Notes under the pieces: generated by a model | Database searches by the model: none | Told to the model about the DNA's origin: nothing | Seen by the model: only the letters and a program-made list of their open reading frames with translations | Shown here: positions 35,256-44,189 of the stretch, one piece after another | Numbering within the stretch: the stretch's first letter is position 1 | How the letters are laid out: each line of letters opens with the position of its first letter | Program-made: the position numbers and the translations under genes | NCBI GenBank assembly: GCA_021780225.1 | Contig: JAJXZF010000058.1 | Location: 1 to 63,917, forward strand | Origin: Deltaproteobacteria bacterium | GTDB taxonomy: Bacteria > Desulfobacterota > Binatia > Binatales > Binataceae | Reading direction: 5' to 3' | DNA length: 63,917 nt

Positions 35256-36101
35256 ATGAGCACCGAAACGACCGCCCGTCTGCGCCAGCTTTTATCCGGC
35301 CCCGCGATGCTCGTGGCGCCGTTCGTCTATGACGGTCTGCAGGCGAAAATCGCCGAACAGGCCGGCTTCGACGCGGTTTACATGACCGGATTCGGCACGG
35401 CCGCCGCGCGCGGATTGCCCGACCTCGGCTTGCTCACGATGTCCGACATGGTCCAGAACGTCCGCGCGATCGCCCATGCCGTCACTGTTCCGCTGATCTG
35501 CGACGCCGACACCGGCTACGGCAATCCCGTGAATGTCTGGCGGACGGTGCGCGAGTATGAAGAGGCGGGCGCCGCCGCGCTGCATATCGAGGATCAGGTC
35601 TGGCCCAAGCGATGCGGTTTCCTGGCGGGCAAGCAGGTAATCCCGATGGACCAGATGGTTCCGAAGGTGCGCGCCGCCTGCGACGCGCGCCGCGATCCCA
35701 ATTTCGTCATTATTGCCCGCACCGACGCGTTGGCGGTCAACGGATGGGAAGACGTGGCGCGCCGCGCCCGCGCTTACCGCGCGGCCGGCGCCGACCTGAT
35801 TTTCGTCGATGGCATCCGCACCGTCGAAGATATCAAGCGCTATGCCGCGGAACTCGGCGACCTGCCGCTGCTCTACAACGGCGGCCTGTTGCCGGTTCCC
35901 GAACTGGCGAAATTCGGCTTCAAGGCGACGATTCATACAGGCGCCCTGATGGCCGCGTTCGTCGGCTTTCGCGAAGCGATGCGCGAGCTGAAGCGGACCG
36001 GGTCGCTCGATCTGCCGATCACCGGCCATCTGTTCGGCGAGCTGATCGAATTGCTGGGCGTGCCCGCTTACGAGGCGCTGGCGAAGAAATATTCCGGCTA
36101 G
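35256..36101 (+). CDS. Isocitrate lyase/PEP mutase superfamily enzyme
   Basis: The 281-residue protein has the superfamily core: APFVYDGLQAKIAEQAGFDA at the N terminus, PLICDADTGYGNPVNVWRTV, and HIEDQVWPKRCGFLAGKQVI with the KRCGF form of the catalytic Cys loop. IARTDALAVNGWEDVARRA follows. Members are methylisocitrate lyases, carboxyvinyl-carboxyphosphonate mutases and oxaloacetate decarboxylases. The KRCGF loop and short length favour methylisocitrate-lyase-like or oxaloacetate-decarboxylase-like activity. The ATG at 35256 gives a family-like N terminus. Its TAG stop lies in the CTAG end of a degenerate repeat. Confidence 0.9.
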   Translation: MSTETTARLRQLLSGPAMLVAPFVYDGLQAKIAEQAGFDAVYMTGFGTAAARGLPDLGLLTMSDMVQNVRAIAHAVTVPLICDADTGYGNPVNVWRTVREYEEAGAAALHIEDQVWPKRCGFLAGKQVIPMDQMVPKVRAACDARRDPNFVIIARTDALAVNGWEDVARRARAYRAAGADLIFVDGIRTVEDIKRYAAELGDLPLLYNGGLLPVPELAKFGFKATIHTGALMAAFVGFREAMRELKRTGSLDLPITGHLFGELIELLGVPAYEALAKKYSG

Positions 36102-36240
36102 TGCCGCGTCTCAAAAATATCCGCATCAGCGGCAGCGCCCGCATGGTCATTTTGAGCGCGGCGAAAGCCTGCCCTGAGTCCGACGAAGGGAATCCCGACC
36201 GCCGCCACCAAGGAAGCTTGCTTGCGGAACGCCGCACAGG
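36098..36240 (+). repeat. Degenerate MITE-like element
   Basis: The left end CTAGTGCCGCGTCTCAAAAA resembles the ends of the other repeats, and an inner part (GGTCATTTTGAGCG, GGGAATCCC) resembles the element at 36915-37100. The right boundary near 36240 is uncertain. The CTAG contains the stop codon of the preceding gene, as with the intact copies. Confidence 0.5.
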
Positions 36241-36254
36241 GCCGCGAATTTGTA

Positions 36255-36869
36255 ATGGATAATCCGGTCGAACTGAAATTCTATTTCGCCTACACCAGTC
36301 CGTTCACCTATCTGGCGTACGCGCCGGCGCGCGCGCTCGAACGGAGTCATCGCGTGCGCCTGCGCTTTATTCCGCATGGAGTGAATATCCGGCGCGTGTA
36401 CGGAGATACGGCCGAGCGCACCGAACGCGACCAATTGAAAGTCCGTTATCTTTATCTTGACGTGCGGCGTTTCGCCGTCGAACGCGGATTGACTATTCTG
36501 CCGCCGAAAAAAATCTATAGCGCGCGTTTCGCCTTTTACGGCGGGATGGTCGCGGAGGATCAGGGACTGTTCCATCCCTATTCCGAGCGCGTGTTCGAGC
36601 GCTTCTGGAAGCGCGAACTCGAGGTCGAAAATCCGGCGGCGCTGGGAGGGATTTTGCGCGAGGCCGGCGCGGATCCGGCGCCATTCGAACGGTACGTCGG
36701 CAACGAGGAATTGGAAGCCAAGCCGCGTCTTAAAGCCTGTTTCGCCGAGGCCGATCGCGATCACGTCTTCGGCGTGCCGATCTTCGTAATCGGCGGCGAA
36801 CTGTTCTGGGGTTATGACCGAATGAACTGGCTGGTGCGCAAGCTCGACGCGATGGGCCTGCGCCGCTGA
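36255..36869 (+). CDS. DsbA-fold (2-hydroxychromene-2-carboxylate isomerase/GST kappa-like) protein
   Basis: The 204-residue protein (MDNPVELKFYFAYTSPFTYL) has the thioredoxin-like DsbA fold with Ser-Pro-Phe in place of the CXXC active site, as in HCCA isomerases and kappa GSTs. The C-terminal part VFGVPIFVIGGELFWGYDRM contains the cis-Pro loop. Relatives isomerise polyaromatic breakdown products using glutathione. The in-frame upstream ATG at 36222 lies in repeat-like DNA, so 36255 is preferred. The substrate is unknown. Confidence 0.88.
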   Translation: MDNPVELKFYFAYTSPFTYLAYAPARALERSHRVRLRFIPHGVNIRRVYGDTAERTERDQLKVRYLYLDVRRFAVERGLTILPPKKIYSARFAFYGGMVAEDQGLFHPYSERVFERFWKRELEVENPAALGGILREAGADPAPFERYVGNEELEAKPRLKACFAEADRDHVFGVPIFVIGGELFWGYDRMNWLVRKLDAMGLRR

Positions 36870-36914
36870 GCGATCTCTCAAGCGAACGGTTGCGAACGGC
36901 CGGAATAAGACCCG

Positions 36915-37100
36915 CTGGCGTCCCGTCTCGAAAGTAATTTCATAGGTTGGCTGCGAAAGATGCGAAAGATCGGGATTCTTCGCTTCGCTCAGAATGACCG
37001 GAGTGCGCCTTTTGATGGTCATTCTGTGCGGAGGCTGCCGGAGCGAAGAATCCCGGACAGCAGCCATTTCGATGCACTTATTTGTGAGACGGCACACCAG
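36915..37100. mobile_element. Second MITE-like element family (186 bp)
   Basis: The left end CTGGCGTCCCGTCTCGAAAG and the reverse complement of the right end, CTGGTGTGCCGTCTCACAAA, are imperfect terminal repeats of about 29 bp. Inside is a large palindrome around GATTCTTCGCTTCGCTCAGA. The ends resemble those of the CTAG family (shared CGTCYCG core), so the two may be moved by related transposases. It lies between convergent genes and ends directly against the stop codon of gmd. Confidence 0.7.
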
Positions 37101-38114
37101 TCAGCCGAGGCTGCGTTTTTCGCGTTCGGCCAGCTCAAGATCCGCGTCAACCATCATCTCGACCAATTGCCGGAAGCGGATCTTCGGCTCCCATCCGAGG
37201 ATGCGGTTCGCCTTGCCGCTGTCGCCGATCAGAATGTCCACTTCGGCGGGCCGCATGAAACGCGGATCGAACTCCACATACTTCGCTGGGTCGAGGCCGA
37301 GCCGGGCGAAGGTGAGATCGAGGAATTCGCGCACCGCATGGGTTTCGCCGGTCGAAATCACGAAATCGTCGGGCCGCTCCTGCTGCAGCATCCGCCACAT
37401 CGCCTCGACGTAATCTCCCGCGAAGCCCCAGTCGCGCCGCGCGTCGAGATTGCCGAGCGTGAGCTTGTCCTGAAGGCCGAGCTTGATTCGCGTCGCGCTG
37501 CGCGTGATTTTGCGGGTGACGAAATTCTCCCCGCGCCGCGGCGATTCGTGATTGAAGAGGATGCCGTTGCAGGCGAACAGGCCGTAAGCCTCGCGATAAT
37601 TGACCGTCTGCCAGTGCGCGTAGCATTTGGCGCAGGCGTAGGGGCTGCGCGGATGGAACGGCGTGGTTTCGCGCTGCGGAATCTCCGCGACTTCGCCGAA
37701 CATCTCGGACGATCCGGCCTGATAAAAGCGGACGTTGCGGCCGTGACGCTGATTATGGTCGCGGACCGCCTCGAGCAAGCGCAGCGTCCCGAGCCCGACG
37801 ACATCGGCGGTATATTCAGGCTGGTCGAACGAAATGCGCACGTGCGATTGCGCCGCCAGATTGTAAACTTCGTCGGGCAGCACCTGCTCGATGATACGGC
37901 GCAGGCCGGTGCCGTCGCCGAGGTCGCCGTAATGGAGTTGCAGCGGCGATTTGTCGCCGGCGACGCCATGATGAAGATGATCGATGCGGCCGGTGGCGAA
38001 GCTGGAACTGCGCCGCACGACGCCGTGGACCTCGTAACCTTTTTCGAGCAAGAGTTCGGCCAGATACGAACCGTCCTGGCCGGTGACTCCGGTTATCAAC
38101 GCGACTTTCGGCAT
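37101..38114 (-). CDS. gmd: GDP-mannose 4,6-dehydratase
   Basis: The 337-residue enzyme ([20 protein letters not shown]) has the Rossmann GxTGQDG motif, [30 protein letters not shown], and the [12 protein letters not shown] segment holding the YxxxK catalytic pair. [17 protein letters not shown] is typical of Gmd. It makes GDP-4-dehydro-6-deoxymannose, precursor of fucose, rhamnose or perosamine sugars for surface polysaccharide. No fucose synthase gene is adjacent. A cupin gene and a WecA/FlaA1-like fusion gene lie upstream on the same strand, which suggests a polysaccharide cluster. Confidence 0.95.
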   Translation of the reverse strand: MPKVALITGVTGQDGSYLAELLLEKGYEVHGVVRRSSSFATGRIDHLHHGVAGDKSPLQLHYGDLGDGTGLRRIIEQVLPDEVYNLAAQSHVRISFDQPEYTADVVGLGTLRLLEAVRDHNQRHGRNVRFYQAGSSEMFGEVAEIPQRETTPFHPRSPYACAKCYAHWQTVNYREAYGLFACNGILFNHESPRRGENFVTRKITRSATRIKLGLQDKLTLGNLDARRDWGFAGDYVEAMWRMLQQERPDDFVISTGETHAVREFLDLTFARLGLDPAKYVEFDPRFMRPAEVDILIGDSGKANRILGWEPKIRFRQLVEMMVDADLELAEREKRSLG

Positions 38115-38209
38115 CAAATGATCTTTTCGGCGCGGATATTTCGGCGCCACCGGCGCGCCGCGCGATTCGTCATATCATGCCGCAAGACGCGGGCGCGGGC
38201 GAGCGTTCG

Positions 38210-38572
38210 TCAATCTCCTTTGACGAGCCGGAAGGAATCGCTTTCGAAATGCTGGGTCGAAAATTCGTACAGCTCGGCGTCTTCGATCGCTTCCATCTGA
38301 TGAACGAGACCGATCGGAATATCCATGCATTGGCCGGCTTCGAGCACGAACTCCTCGATCGCCGGCGAATCGGCCGAATCCTTCACCCGCACTTTCAATT
38401 TTCCGGAGCGCAGGAAAAAGGATTCCGTCTTGATCTTGTGAAAATGGAGCGAGCACATCTTCCCCTTGCGGATTTCAAGAATTTTTCCGCAATAGAGATC
38501 GTTGTTCGCAATCCATACTTCGCGGCCCCAGCCCTTCGGAACGATTTTCACTGGTTCGCGCGATCGAGACAT
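38210..38572 (-). CDS. Cupin-domain protein, sugar isomerase-like
   Basis: The 120-residue protein is a single cupin barrel with GWGREVWIANNDLYCGKILE, the metal-binding CSLHFHKIKTESFFL and MDIPIGLVHQMEA. This is like the C-terminal domain of type II mannose-6-phosphate isomerase/GDP-mannose pyrophosphorylase. Between gmd and the polysaccharide initiation gene, it probably handles sugar phosphates or nucleotide sugars. AGAGGG precedes the ATG. It is too short for a full bifunctional enzyme, so its reaction remains open. Confidence 0.85.
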   Translation of the reverse strand: MSRSREPVKIVPKGWGREVWIANNDLYCGKILEIRKGKMCSLHFHKIKTESFFLRSGKLKVRVKDSADSPAIEEFVLEAGQCMDIPIGLVHQMEAIEDAELYEFSTQHFESDSFRLVKGD

Positions 38573-38651
38573 AATTTTCCCTCTTTGCGGCTGGACTATC
38601 GGATCGCAGGAGCGCGGTCGGATTACTGAAAATGTAGCCAGTTGGCGGAGA

Positions 38652-40511
38652 TTATGCGACTACTTGTCCGCCGGCGGCGCCGCGATTCGCGCCGGGAGCT
38701 GGCACGAGGTCGCTTTCGCCGGCCGGGCCCATATCATTGAGCCGAATAGAAAACCTGCGAACGGAAAGATGATGACGATTAGCAAATTCCCACAGCAATA
38801 GAGTCATTTCGCGCGGCAGGGAATCCACCGCGACCAGTAGCTCGTTGAAATTCGTCGCGAGCAAAATTTGCTCAAGATCTTCGAGCGAACCCATCACCTG
38901 CCGTCCGTGCACCAGCTTGCCGAGTTTCATGGCGTCATTGTCGACAAAGCCGACGATTTTGGTGCGGGCGCCGCGGGCGACCGCCAGATAACGCGCGGCG
39001 GCTTCCGCCAGTTCGTCGGCGCCGACGATCAGCACCCGCCGATCGGCGACCGCGAGCAACGCGATTCCGCGGCGCAGGGCGCGAAACGAAAAACGGCTGG
39101 CGACGAGAAAATTCGCAAGCAAAATCACGTAAAGCACAGCGATCGATCCGGACAGTTCGATCCGGACGATCATCGAGATCAAAACCAGGAACGCGCCGGC
39201 CAGCACCGCGCCGATCGTAAGCCGCAACAGGTCCGAAACGCTCGCATAGCGCCAGATTCCCCGGTAAACGCCGGACATCATGAATGCGGCGTAGGTCGTG
39301 GCAAGAACCCAGGGCACGCACAGCAGCAAGCTGTTCATCAGGGCGTCGTTGATCCGAAAATCGAGCCGAATCAAAAATGCGCCGAAATAGGCCGCGGGAA
39401 TCAGGGCAAGATCGAGCAACGCTTCCGCCAGCCGCCGCTTGTAGCTGAAAGTCAGAATCGCGTGCGCCAGCCCGCGCAGCTCAGCGATCGCGGCGCCGGG
39501 CGATGTCCGATCGAAGGTAAGATCGACCATGAAGAGAGCGATTGCGCCGAACAGTCCCGCGACCATCGGCAGCGTCGACAAGAGCAGCGGATGCGGAATC
39601 ATCACGACCGCGACCGCGAGCGCCGAAGTGGCCGCTGTAACGATCCAGAACAGGCCGACCGCGGTCGGCTCGGCGACGCCCAGCGCGAGCAGCTTGTGAT
39701 GCGAATGGTCGAGCCCGCGGCGCGAAATCGGCTTTCCGGTGGCCATCCGGCTGACGCTCACGATCGCCGTGTCGAGCAGCGGCACGAGCATCAGCAGCAT
39801 CGGCGCCACGTACCGCGACAAGCGCGAATTTCCCGAAAGGTCGCCGGCATGCAAGGCGAGCAGACCCAGAATCAAGCCGAGCGGCAGGGCGCCGCTGTCG
39901 CCCATGAAAATCGATGCGGGGGTGGCGTTGTACAGCAAGAATCCGCACAAGGCGCCCGCGATGGCGAGCGCGCGGCAGCCCAGCGCCGTCTGATTGTTGA
40001 CCAGCGCGATCACGCCGCAAGCGACGGCGATAACGATGCCGATGCCGGTCGCCAGACCGTCGAGACCGTCGATCAAATTGAACGCGTTGATGGTCGCGAG
40101 CAGAAAAAATCCGGTCAAAAGCGCGTTGAGCCAATGCCACGGCGCCAGATGCAACGGCCCTTCGACCCCGAGCACAATTGCGACGATCGCAATCTGCGAC
40201 AGCAGTTTGGGCAGCGCCCGAAAGGCTACGGCGTCGTCGATCACGCCGACTGCGAGCAGACCAATCGAACCCGCGAGCATCCCCAAGCTCAGCGAATGCA
40301 CCGCGGCGAGCGCAATCAGAATCGATATTACGATCGCAACGCCGCCCAACAGCGGCGTAGCCTCGTGATGGCGTCCGTCGTCGCTGGGCGGGGCCGTCAC
40401 TCCGAGCCGCAGGGCCATCCGCTTGAGCGGCGGCGTTGTCACTATCGTCAACAACATGGCGACCAGCGTCGCCACCAATGGACGCAGCGGCGGACTTATG
40501 ACGATGAACAT
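38652..40511 (-). CDS. WecA/MraY-like glycosyl-1-phosphate transferase fused to FlaA1/CapD-like N-terminal region
   Basis: The 619-residue protein has two halves. Residues 1 to about 330 match the polyprenyl-phosphate GlcNAc-1-phosphate transferase family: TPLLGGVAI, INAFNLIDGLDGLATGIG, FMGDSGALPLG and DHSHHKLLALG. Residues from about 345 show the four-helix plus Rossmann region of WbpM/FlaA1 proteins (SYKRRLAEALLDLALIPAAY, RVLIVGADELAEAAARYL), but the SDR dehydratase domain is missing. It would start surface-glycan assembly on the lipid carrier at the inner membrane. The fusion is unusual. Confidence 0.9.
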   Translation of the reverse strand: MFIVISPPLRPLVATLVAMLLTIVTTPPLKRMALRLGVTAPPSDDGRHHEATPLLGGVAIVISILIALAAVHSLSLGMLAGSIGLLAVGVIDDAVAFRALPKLLSQIAIVAIVLGVEGPLHLAPWHWLNALLTGFFLLATINAFNLIDGLDGLATGIGIVIAVACGVIALVNNQTALGCRALAIAGALCGFLLYNATPASIFMGDSGALPLGLILGLLALHAGDLSGNSRLSRYVAPMLLMLVPLLDTAIVSVSRMATGKPISRRGLDHSHHKLLALGVAEPTAVGLFWIVTAATSALAVAVVMIPHPLLLSTLPMVAGLFGAIALFMVDLTFDRTSPGAAIAELRGLAHAILTFSYKRRLAEALLDLALIPAAYFGAFLIRLDFRINDALMNSLLLCVPWVLATTYAAFMMSGVYRGIWRYASVSDLLRLTIGAVLAGAFLVLISMIVRIELSGSIAVLYVILLANFLVASRFSFRALRRGIALLAVADRRVLIVGADELAEAAARYLAVARGARTKIVGFVDNDAMKLGKLVHGRQVMGSLEDLEQILLATNFNELLVAVDSLPREMTLLLWEFANRHHLSVRRFSIRLNDMGPAGESDLVPAPGANRGAAGGQVVA

Positions 40512-40830
40512 AGCGCCACCGGCTGGACAACCGGCGTCCCCTCACCTCCGCAGGCTGGCCGGCGTTCACTTTGCGCTCGCATTTCGAGTGAAGCAAGCGT
40601 CATTTTGGATTCCATCGATAAAAATCTATCTATATTAAACTTAATTTTGCTTTAACTGTCAATAACTAATAACTCAGCATCTAGCTGGCGGGTCAGACCA
40701 AAAGCCGACCTCCAATTGCCGTCAGCCGCAGATTGACCTGCGCAAGCTGCGTCCGTCACGATTCAAAGGCCGACGCGTCCATAAAGCCGCTGGAATCACG
40801 TCGAACCGTCGAATCATGGAGGCGAGCACG
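40512..40830. other. AT-rich intergenic region
   Basis: The region holds no gene. Bases about 40600-40680 are clearly AT-rich and, on the minus strand, contain TATAGA-type boxes that could drive the polysaccharide genes. GGAGG just before 40831 is the ribosome-binding site of the plus-strand gene. Confidence 0.5.
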
Positions 40831-41196
40831 ATGCATCCCGCTGAAATCGTGAAGCAATGGGTCGATCGCTTCAATCGGGCGGACGTGGACGGTTTGGCCG
40901 CGCTTTACCGCGACGATGCGATTAACCATCAAACGCCTGAACAACCGATTCACGGAAAAGCGGCGATCCGCGCGAAGTTCGCCAAGGAGTTCGCCCGCGC
41001 TCCGATGCGCTGCATAGTCGAAAATCTATTCGAAGACGGCGCTTGGGCGATTCTGGAGTGGCGCGATCCGCTCGGGCTGCGCGGATGCGGATTCTTTAAC
41101 GTAATTGAAGATTTGATTGTCTTTCAGCGTGGTTATTGGGACAAGCTGACGTTCCTGCGGATGCACGGCCTGCCGCTGCCCGATCCGCGCGCTTAG
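40831..41196 (+). CDS. SnoaL-like (NTF2-fold) protein
   Basis: The 121-residue protein (MHPAEIVKQWVDRFNRADVD) is a single NTF2/SnoaL-like barrel with LAALYRDDAINHQTPEQPIH and AWAILEWRDPLGLRGCGFFNV. This fold is used by small isomerases, hydrolases and binding proteins; the substrate cannot be predicted. The ATG at 40831 is preferred because GGAGG stands 7 bases upstream, whereas the ATG at 40816 would place that site inside the gene. It lies on the strand opposite to the flanking polysaccharide genes. Confidence 0.85.
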   Translation: MHPAEIVKQWVDRFNRADVDGLAALYRDDAINHQTPEQPIHGKAAIRAKFAKEFARAPMRCIVENLFEDGAWAILEWRDPLGLRGCGFFNVIEDLIVFQRGYWDKLTFLRMHGLPLPDPRA

Positions 41197-41233
41197 CCTG
41201 TTGAGCAAGACGCAGAACGGCTCCGGGGCGCCG

Positions 41234-42430
41234 TCAGCGAGCGGGCGCGAAGGCGTGTTCGGGTCGCACTTCGGGAGCGGCGGTGGCGAAATCCGGCAAC
41301 GGCCGCTGAAAAATTAGCGCGGCGTACAGGTCGCACATTTTACGAGCGGATAATTTCCAATCGAAATCCTGCTTGATCCACTGGCGTCCGCGCGCGCCCA
41401 TCTCGGCCAAGGGCATTGCCGCGAGCTGCTGAATCGCGCCCGCCAGCGAGTTGGGATCATTCTTGACCCAAAGGCCGCATCCATGTTCGCTAAGCGCCTT
41501 CCACGGCGTGCCCTCGCCGGCGATTACGGGCACGCCGCGGGCGAGCGCCTCGGCGACGCTCGCCGCCGAATGTTCTTGATGGGATGGCATAACGAAGAGA
41601 TCGATCTGCTCGAAAAAATGGCGGCGCGCGGAGCCGCGCAGCGACGCTTCAACCAGGTTCACTTCGCTGCTGAGACCGAGGCGTTGGATCTGCTTGCGCA
41701 AATAGCGCAAATAACGGCGCCCGCCCTCGCCCGCGATCGTTACCCCGACGGCGGTTCCCGAGTCGCGCAGCAGCGCTGCCGCGCCGATTAGGTTTTCCAA
41801 CGCCTGACGGGGTTCGATGCGGCCCGCGTAGCCGATTCTAAGCCGGTCCTCCATCGGCGTCCGGACGGATTCCGGCGGAACGCGCACGCCGTACGGGACG
41901 GTCGCGATCGCGACGGCGGGAATCCGGGCTGCGCACGCTTCCTTTTCGGCGGCCGAGGCGGCATGCATCACAAGCCGCCGCGGCGCCAGTATCCGCTCCA
42001 GCCGGGTCGGACCGCCCATGCCTCCGCTATCGCCGCGCCAAGGGTTGAGCGCTCCTCCAGGCGACCATACGAGCGGCCGATCGAATATTCTGCAGGCGAC
42101 GAGCGTTGGCAGCGCCGTCGCGATGTTCAGTCCAAAAAGATGCACGACTTCGGCATTGCGCATCTCCATCATCAGGCGCATCGGCAAGCTTGGCGCCAAC
42201 GCGCCAATCAAAAAGCGATGAGCGTAAATCGCTTCGAAACCCGCATCGATAAGAATTGGCTTGCCCAACTCGACCGGCGCGGTTCGGCGCGGGCCGTCCG
42301 CGTCAGTGGAAAGCACCCGCACCTCACATCCCAAACGGGCGCATCCAAGGCTGAGACGGTAGGCATTTTCGACCGCCTCGCCATAATAGGCGGCGGGCGA
42401 AAAGAATGGCGTGACGTACAGTATCTTCAC
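41234..42430 (-). CDS. GT4-family glycosyltransferase
   Basis: The 398-residue protein has the two Rossmann halves of GT-B enzymes. It begins MKILYVTPFFSPAAYYGEAV; the acceptor side has VVHLFGLNIATALPTLVA and the donor side has RIGYAGRIEPRQALENLI. The E-x7-E region is EHSAASVAEALARGVPVIAG. It transfers a sugar from a nucleotide donor during glycan assembly. The start is GTG at 42430 without a visible Shine-Dalgarno. It probably belongs to the same surface-polysaccharide set as gmd. Confidence 0.92.
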   Translation of the reverse strand: MKILYVTPFFSPAAYYGEAVENAYRLSLGCARLGCEVRVLSTDADGPRRTAPVELGKPILIDAGFEAIYAHRFLIGALAPSLPMRLMMEMRNAEVVHLFGLNIATALPTLVACRIFDRPLVWSPGGALNPWRGDSGGMGGPTRLERILAPRRLVMHAASAAEKEACAARIPAVAIATVPYGVRVPPESVRTPMEDRLRIGYAGRIEPRQALENLIGAAALLRDSGTAVGVTIAGEGGRRYLRYLRKQIQRLGLSSEVNLVEASLRGSARRHFFEQIDLFVMPSHQEHSAASVAEALARGVPVIAGEGTPWKALSEHGCGLWVKNDPNSLAGAIQQLAAMPLAEMGARGRQWIKQDFDWKLSARKMCDLYAALIFQRPLPDFATAAPEVRPEHAFAPAR

Positions 42431-42872
42431 GCAACCAAGCCAGATATCTGCTGCAATCGCACGAAATCAGATGAACCGCGCGAAAATAATGATATAAATC
42501 GCAGCTCCAGTACGATGGACGTTAAATAACGCAAAATTCATCCAGTTGGAACACTTCGCCATGACTGAAGCATCCCGGAAGGATTCTTCGATAAGCGCGG
42601 CTGTCTGCTTCGACCTTGACCGCATCCGTTGTTGGCGGAATAGTGGCCTTAAAGAGTCGGGAATATAGATCGGTTCCCGGCCGGCAGATCACGGCGATCG
42701 TAATTGCGCTGAAATTGTCCGCCGCCCGTTACGCACCGGAAGCAGCCGATCGAAATCAGGGTTGGGAAAAGAATTCGCGTAAACCGTGACGTGCGCTACC
42801 GGCGGGTGTATATAGAAGGTCCCGCGGCGTTACGGGCGGCGCGATTCGACGGCAATTGGTAGAGGTATCGCA
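42431..42872. other. Intergenic region upstream of thiC
   Basis: No gene is supported here. I looked for a thiamin-pyrophosphate riboswitch before thiC and found neither the CTGAGA nor the CCTGATC-like conserved parts. A promoter candidate (next entry) lies 58-86 bp before thiC. The part near 42440-42560 is AT-rich and may hold the promoter of the glycosyltransferase gene. Confidence 0.5.
42787..42815 (+). promoter_or_regulatory. Candidate sigma-70 promoter of thiC
   Basis: GTGACG (42787-42792) and TATATA (42810-42815) are separated by 17 bp and resemble -35 and -10 boxes. Transcription would begin near 42822, giving a leader of about 50 bases, too short for a TPP riboswitch. Confidence 0.45.
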
Positions 42873-44189
42873 ATGACGCAACTTGAAGCGGCCCGCAAAG
42901 GCTTGATTACCCGGCAGATGACGGAAGTCGCCGAGGACGAAGGGCTGCGGCCCGAAGAGATCCGCGCTCTGGTCGCCAGCGGCGAAGTGGTGATTCCACG
43001 CAATCATCATCATGAATTCCGCGCGATCGGCATCGGCAAACGGCTTCGGACCAAAGTCAACGCCAACATCGGCGCCTCGAATTTCCATCAGTTGGTCGAA
43101 GAAGAGATCGAAAAGCTTTACACGGCCGTGCGGTTTGGCGCGGATTCCGTGATGGACCTGTCGACCGGCACCGACCTCGATCAGATTCGGATGGAAGTGC
43201 TGTCGCGCAGCCCTGTGATTCTCGGCACGGTGCCGATTTACCAGGTCGCGTCGGAGCGTTCGATCATGGAGCTGGAGGCGCCGAATTTTCTCGACGTGAT
43301 CGAGCGTCAGGCGCGCCAAGGGGTCGATTACATGACGCTGCATTGCGGCGTCACGCGCGAAACGGTCCGCAAGCTGCGCGGCCACGGCCGGATCGAGGGA
43401 ATCGTCTCGCGCGGCGGCGCGCTGCTGGCGGCGTGGATCGAACGCACCGGGAACGAGAATCCGCTTTACGAGCATTTCGACGAAGTTTGCGCGATTTTGC
43501 GCGAGCACGACGTTACGATTTCGCTGGGCGACGGCCTGCGTCCGGGCGCCACCGGCGACGCGACCGATCGCGGCCAGCTCGCGGAGCTGCTGGTGCTCGG
43601 AGAACTTACCGAACGGGCGCGCGCGCTCGGCGTGCAGGTGATGATCGAAGGACCGGGCCATGTGCCGCTCGATCAGATCGAAGCCAACGTCAAGCTCGAA
43701 AAGCGGGTTTGCGGCGGCGCGCCGTTTTACGTGCTGGGTCCGCTGACCTGCGATGTCGCGCCCGGCTACGACCATATTACCGGCGCGATCGGCGGCGCGA
43801 TCGCCTCGGCCGCCGGCACCGATTTTCTCTGCTACGTCACTCCCGCGGAGCATTTGCGGCTCCCCGATATCGAGGATGTGCGCGAAGGCGTTATCGCCAC
43901 GCGGATCGCGGCCCATTCGGGCGATCTGGTCAAAGGCGTGCGCGCCGCCAAGGTCTGGAACGACCAGATGTCGCGCTACCGCAAGGCGCTCAATTGGGAA
44001 GGGATGTACGCGATGGCGATGGATCCGGACAAAGCGCGCCGCTACAAGGAAGAGAGCGAGGCGGCCGGATCGAACGTCTGCAGCATGTGCGGCTCGCTCT
44101 GTTCGATCAATATCGACAACGCCGCGATCAAATTCACGCGCAAGCGGGCGCTGGAACAGGTGGAAACCCATGCCGCCGCGGGTCGATGA
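42873..44189 (+). CDS. thiC: Phosphomethylpyrimidine synthase, short form
   Basis: The 438-residue radical-SAM enzyme converts aminoimidazole ribotide to HMP phosphate in thiamin synthesis. It shows VNANIGASNFHQLVEEEIEK, DSVMDLSTGTDLDQIR, GLRPGATGDATDRGQLAEL, MIEGPGHVPLDQIEANV, and a C-terminal cluster motif SNVCSMCGSLCSIN. The third Cys is one residue closer than in E. coli ThiC (CSMCGPKFC). The protein also lacks the long N-terminal domain of enterobacterial ThiC, as in anaerobe-type short forms. The paralogue BzaF (5-hydroxybenzimidazole synthase) is a less likely alternative. Confidence 0.9.
   Translation: MTQLEAARKGLITRQMTEVAEDEGLRPEEIRALVASGEVVIPRNHHHEFRAIGIGKRLRTKVNANIGASNFHQLVEEEIEKLYTAVRFGADSVMDLSTGTDLDQIRMEVLSRSPVILGTVPIYQVASERSIMELEAPNFLDVIERQARQGVDYMTLHCGVTRETVRKLRGHGRIEGIVSRGGALLAAWIERTGNENPLYEHFDEVCAILREHDVTISLGDGLRPGATGDATDRGQLAELLVLGELTERARALGVQVMIEGPGHVPLDQIEANVKLEKRVCGGAPFYVLGPLTCDVAPGYDHITGAIGGAIASAAGTDFLCYVTPAEHLRLPDIEDVREGVIATRIAAHSGDLVKGVRAAKVWNDQMSRYRKALNWEGMYAMAMDPDKARRYKEESEAAGSNVCSMCGSLCSINIDNAAIKFTRKRALEQVETHAAAGR

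Noticed and set aside
36960-38300. 446-codon open frame antisense to gmd
   Set aside because: It is the shadow of a well-supported gene in GC-rich DNA; the gmd reading frame has clear family motifs.
38868-40655. 595-codon open frame antisense to the sugar transferase
   Set aside because: It consists of Arg/Gln/Asp-rich shadow sequence, while the opposite strand has transmembrane and catalytic motifs.
42431-42872. TPP riboswitch upstream of thiC
   Set aside because: Neither conserved THI-box segment is present.
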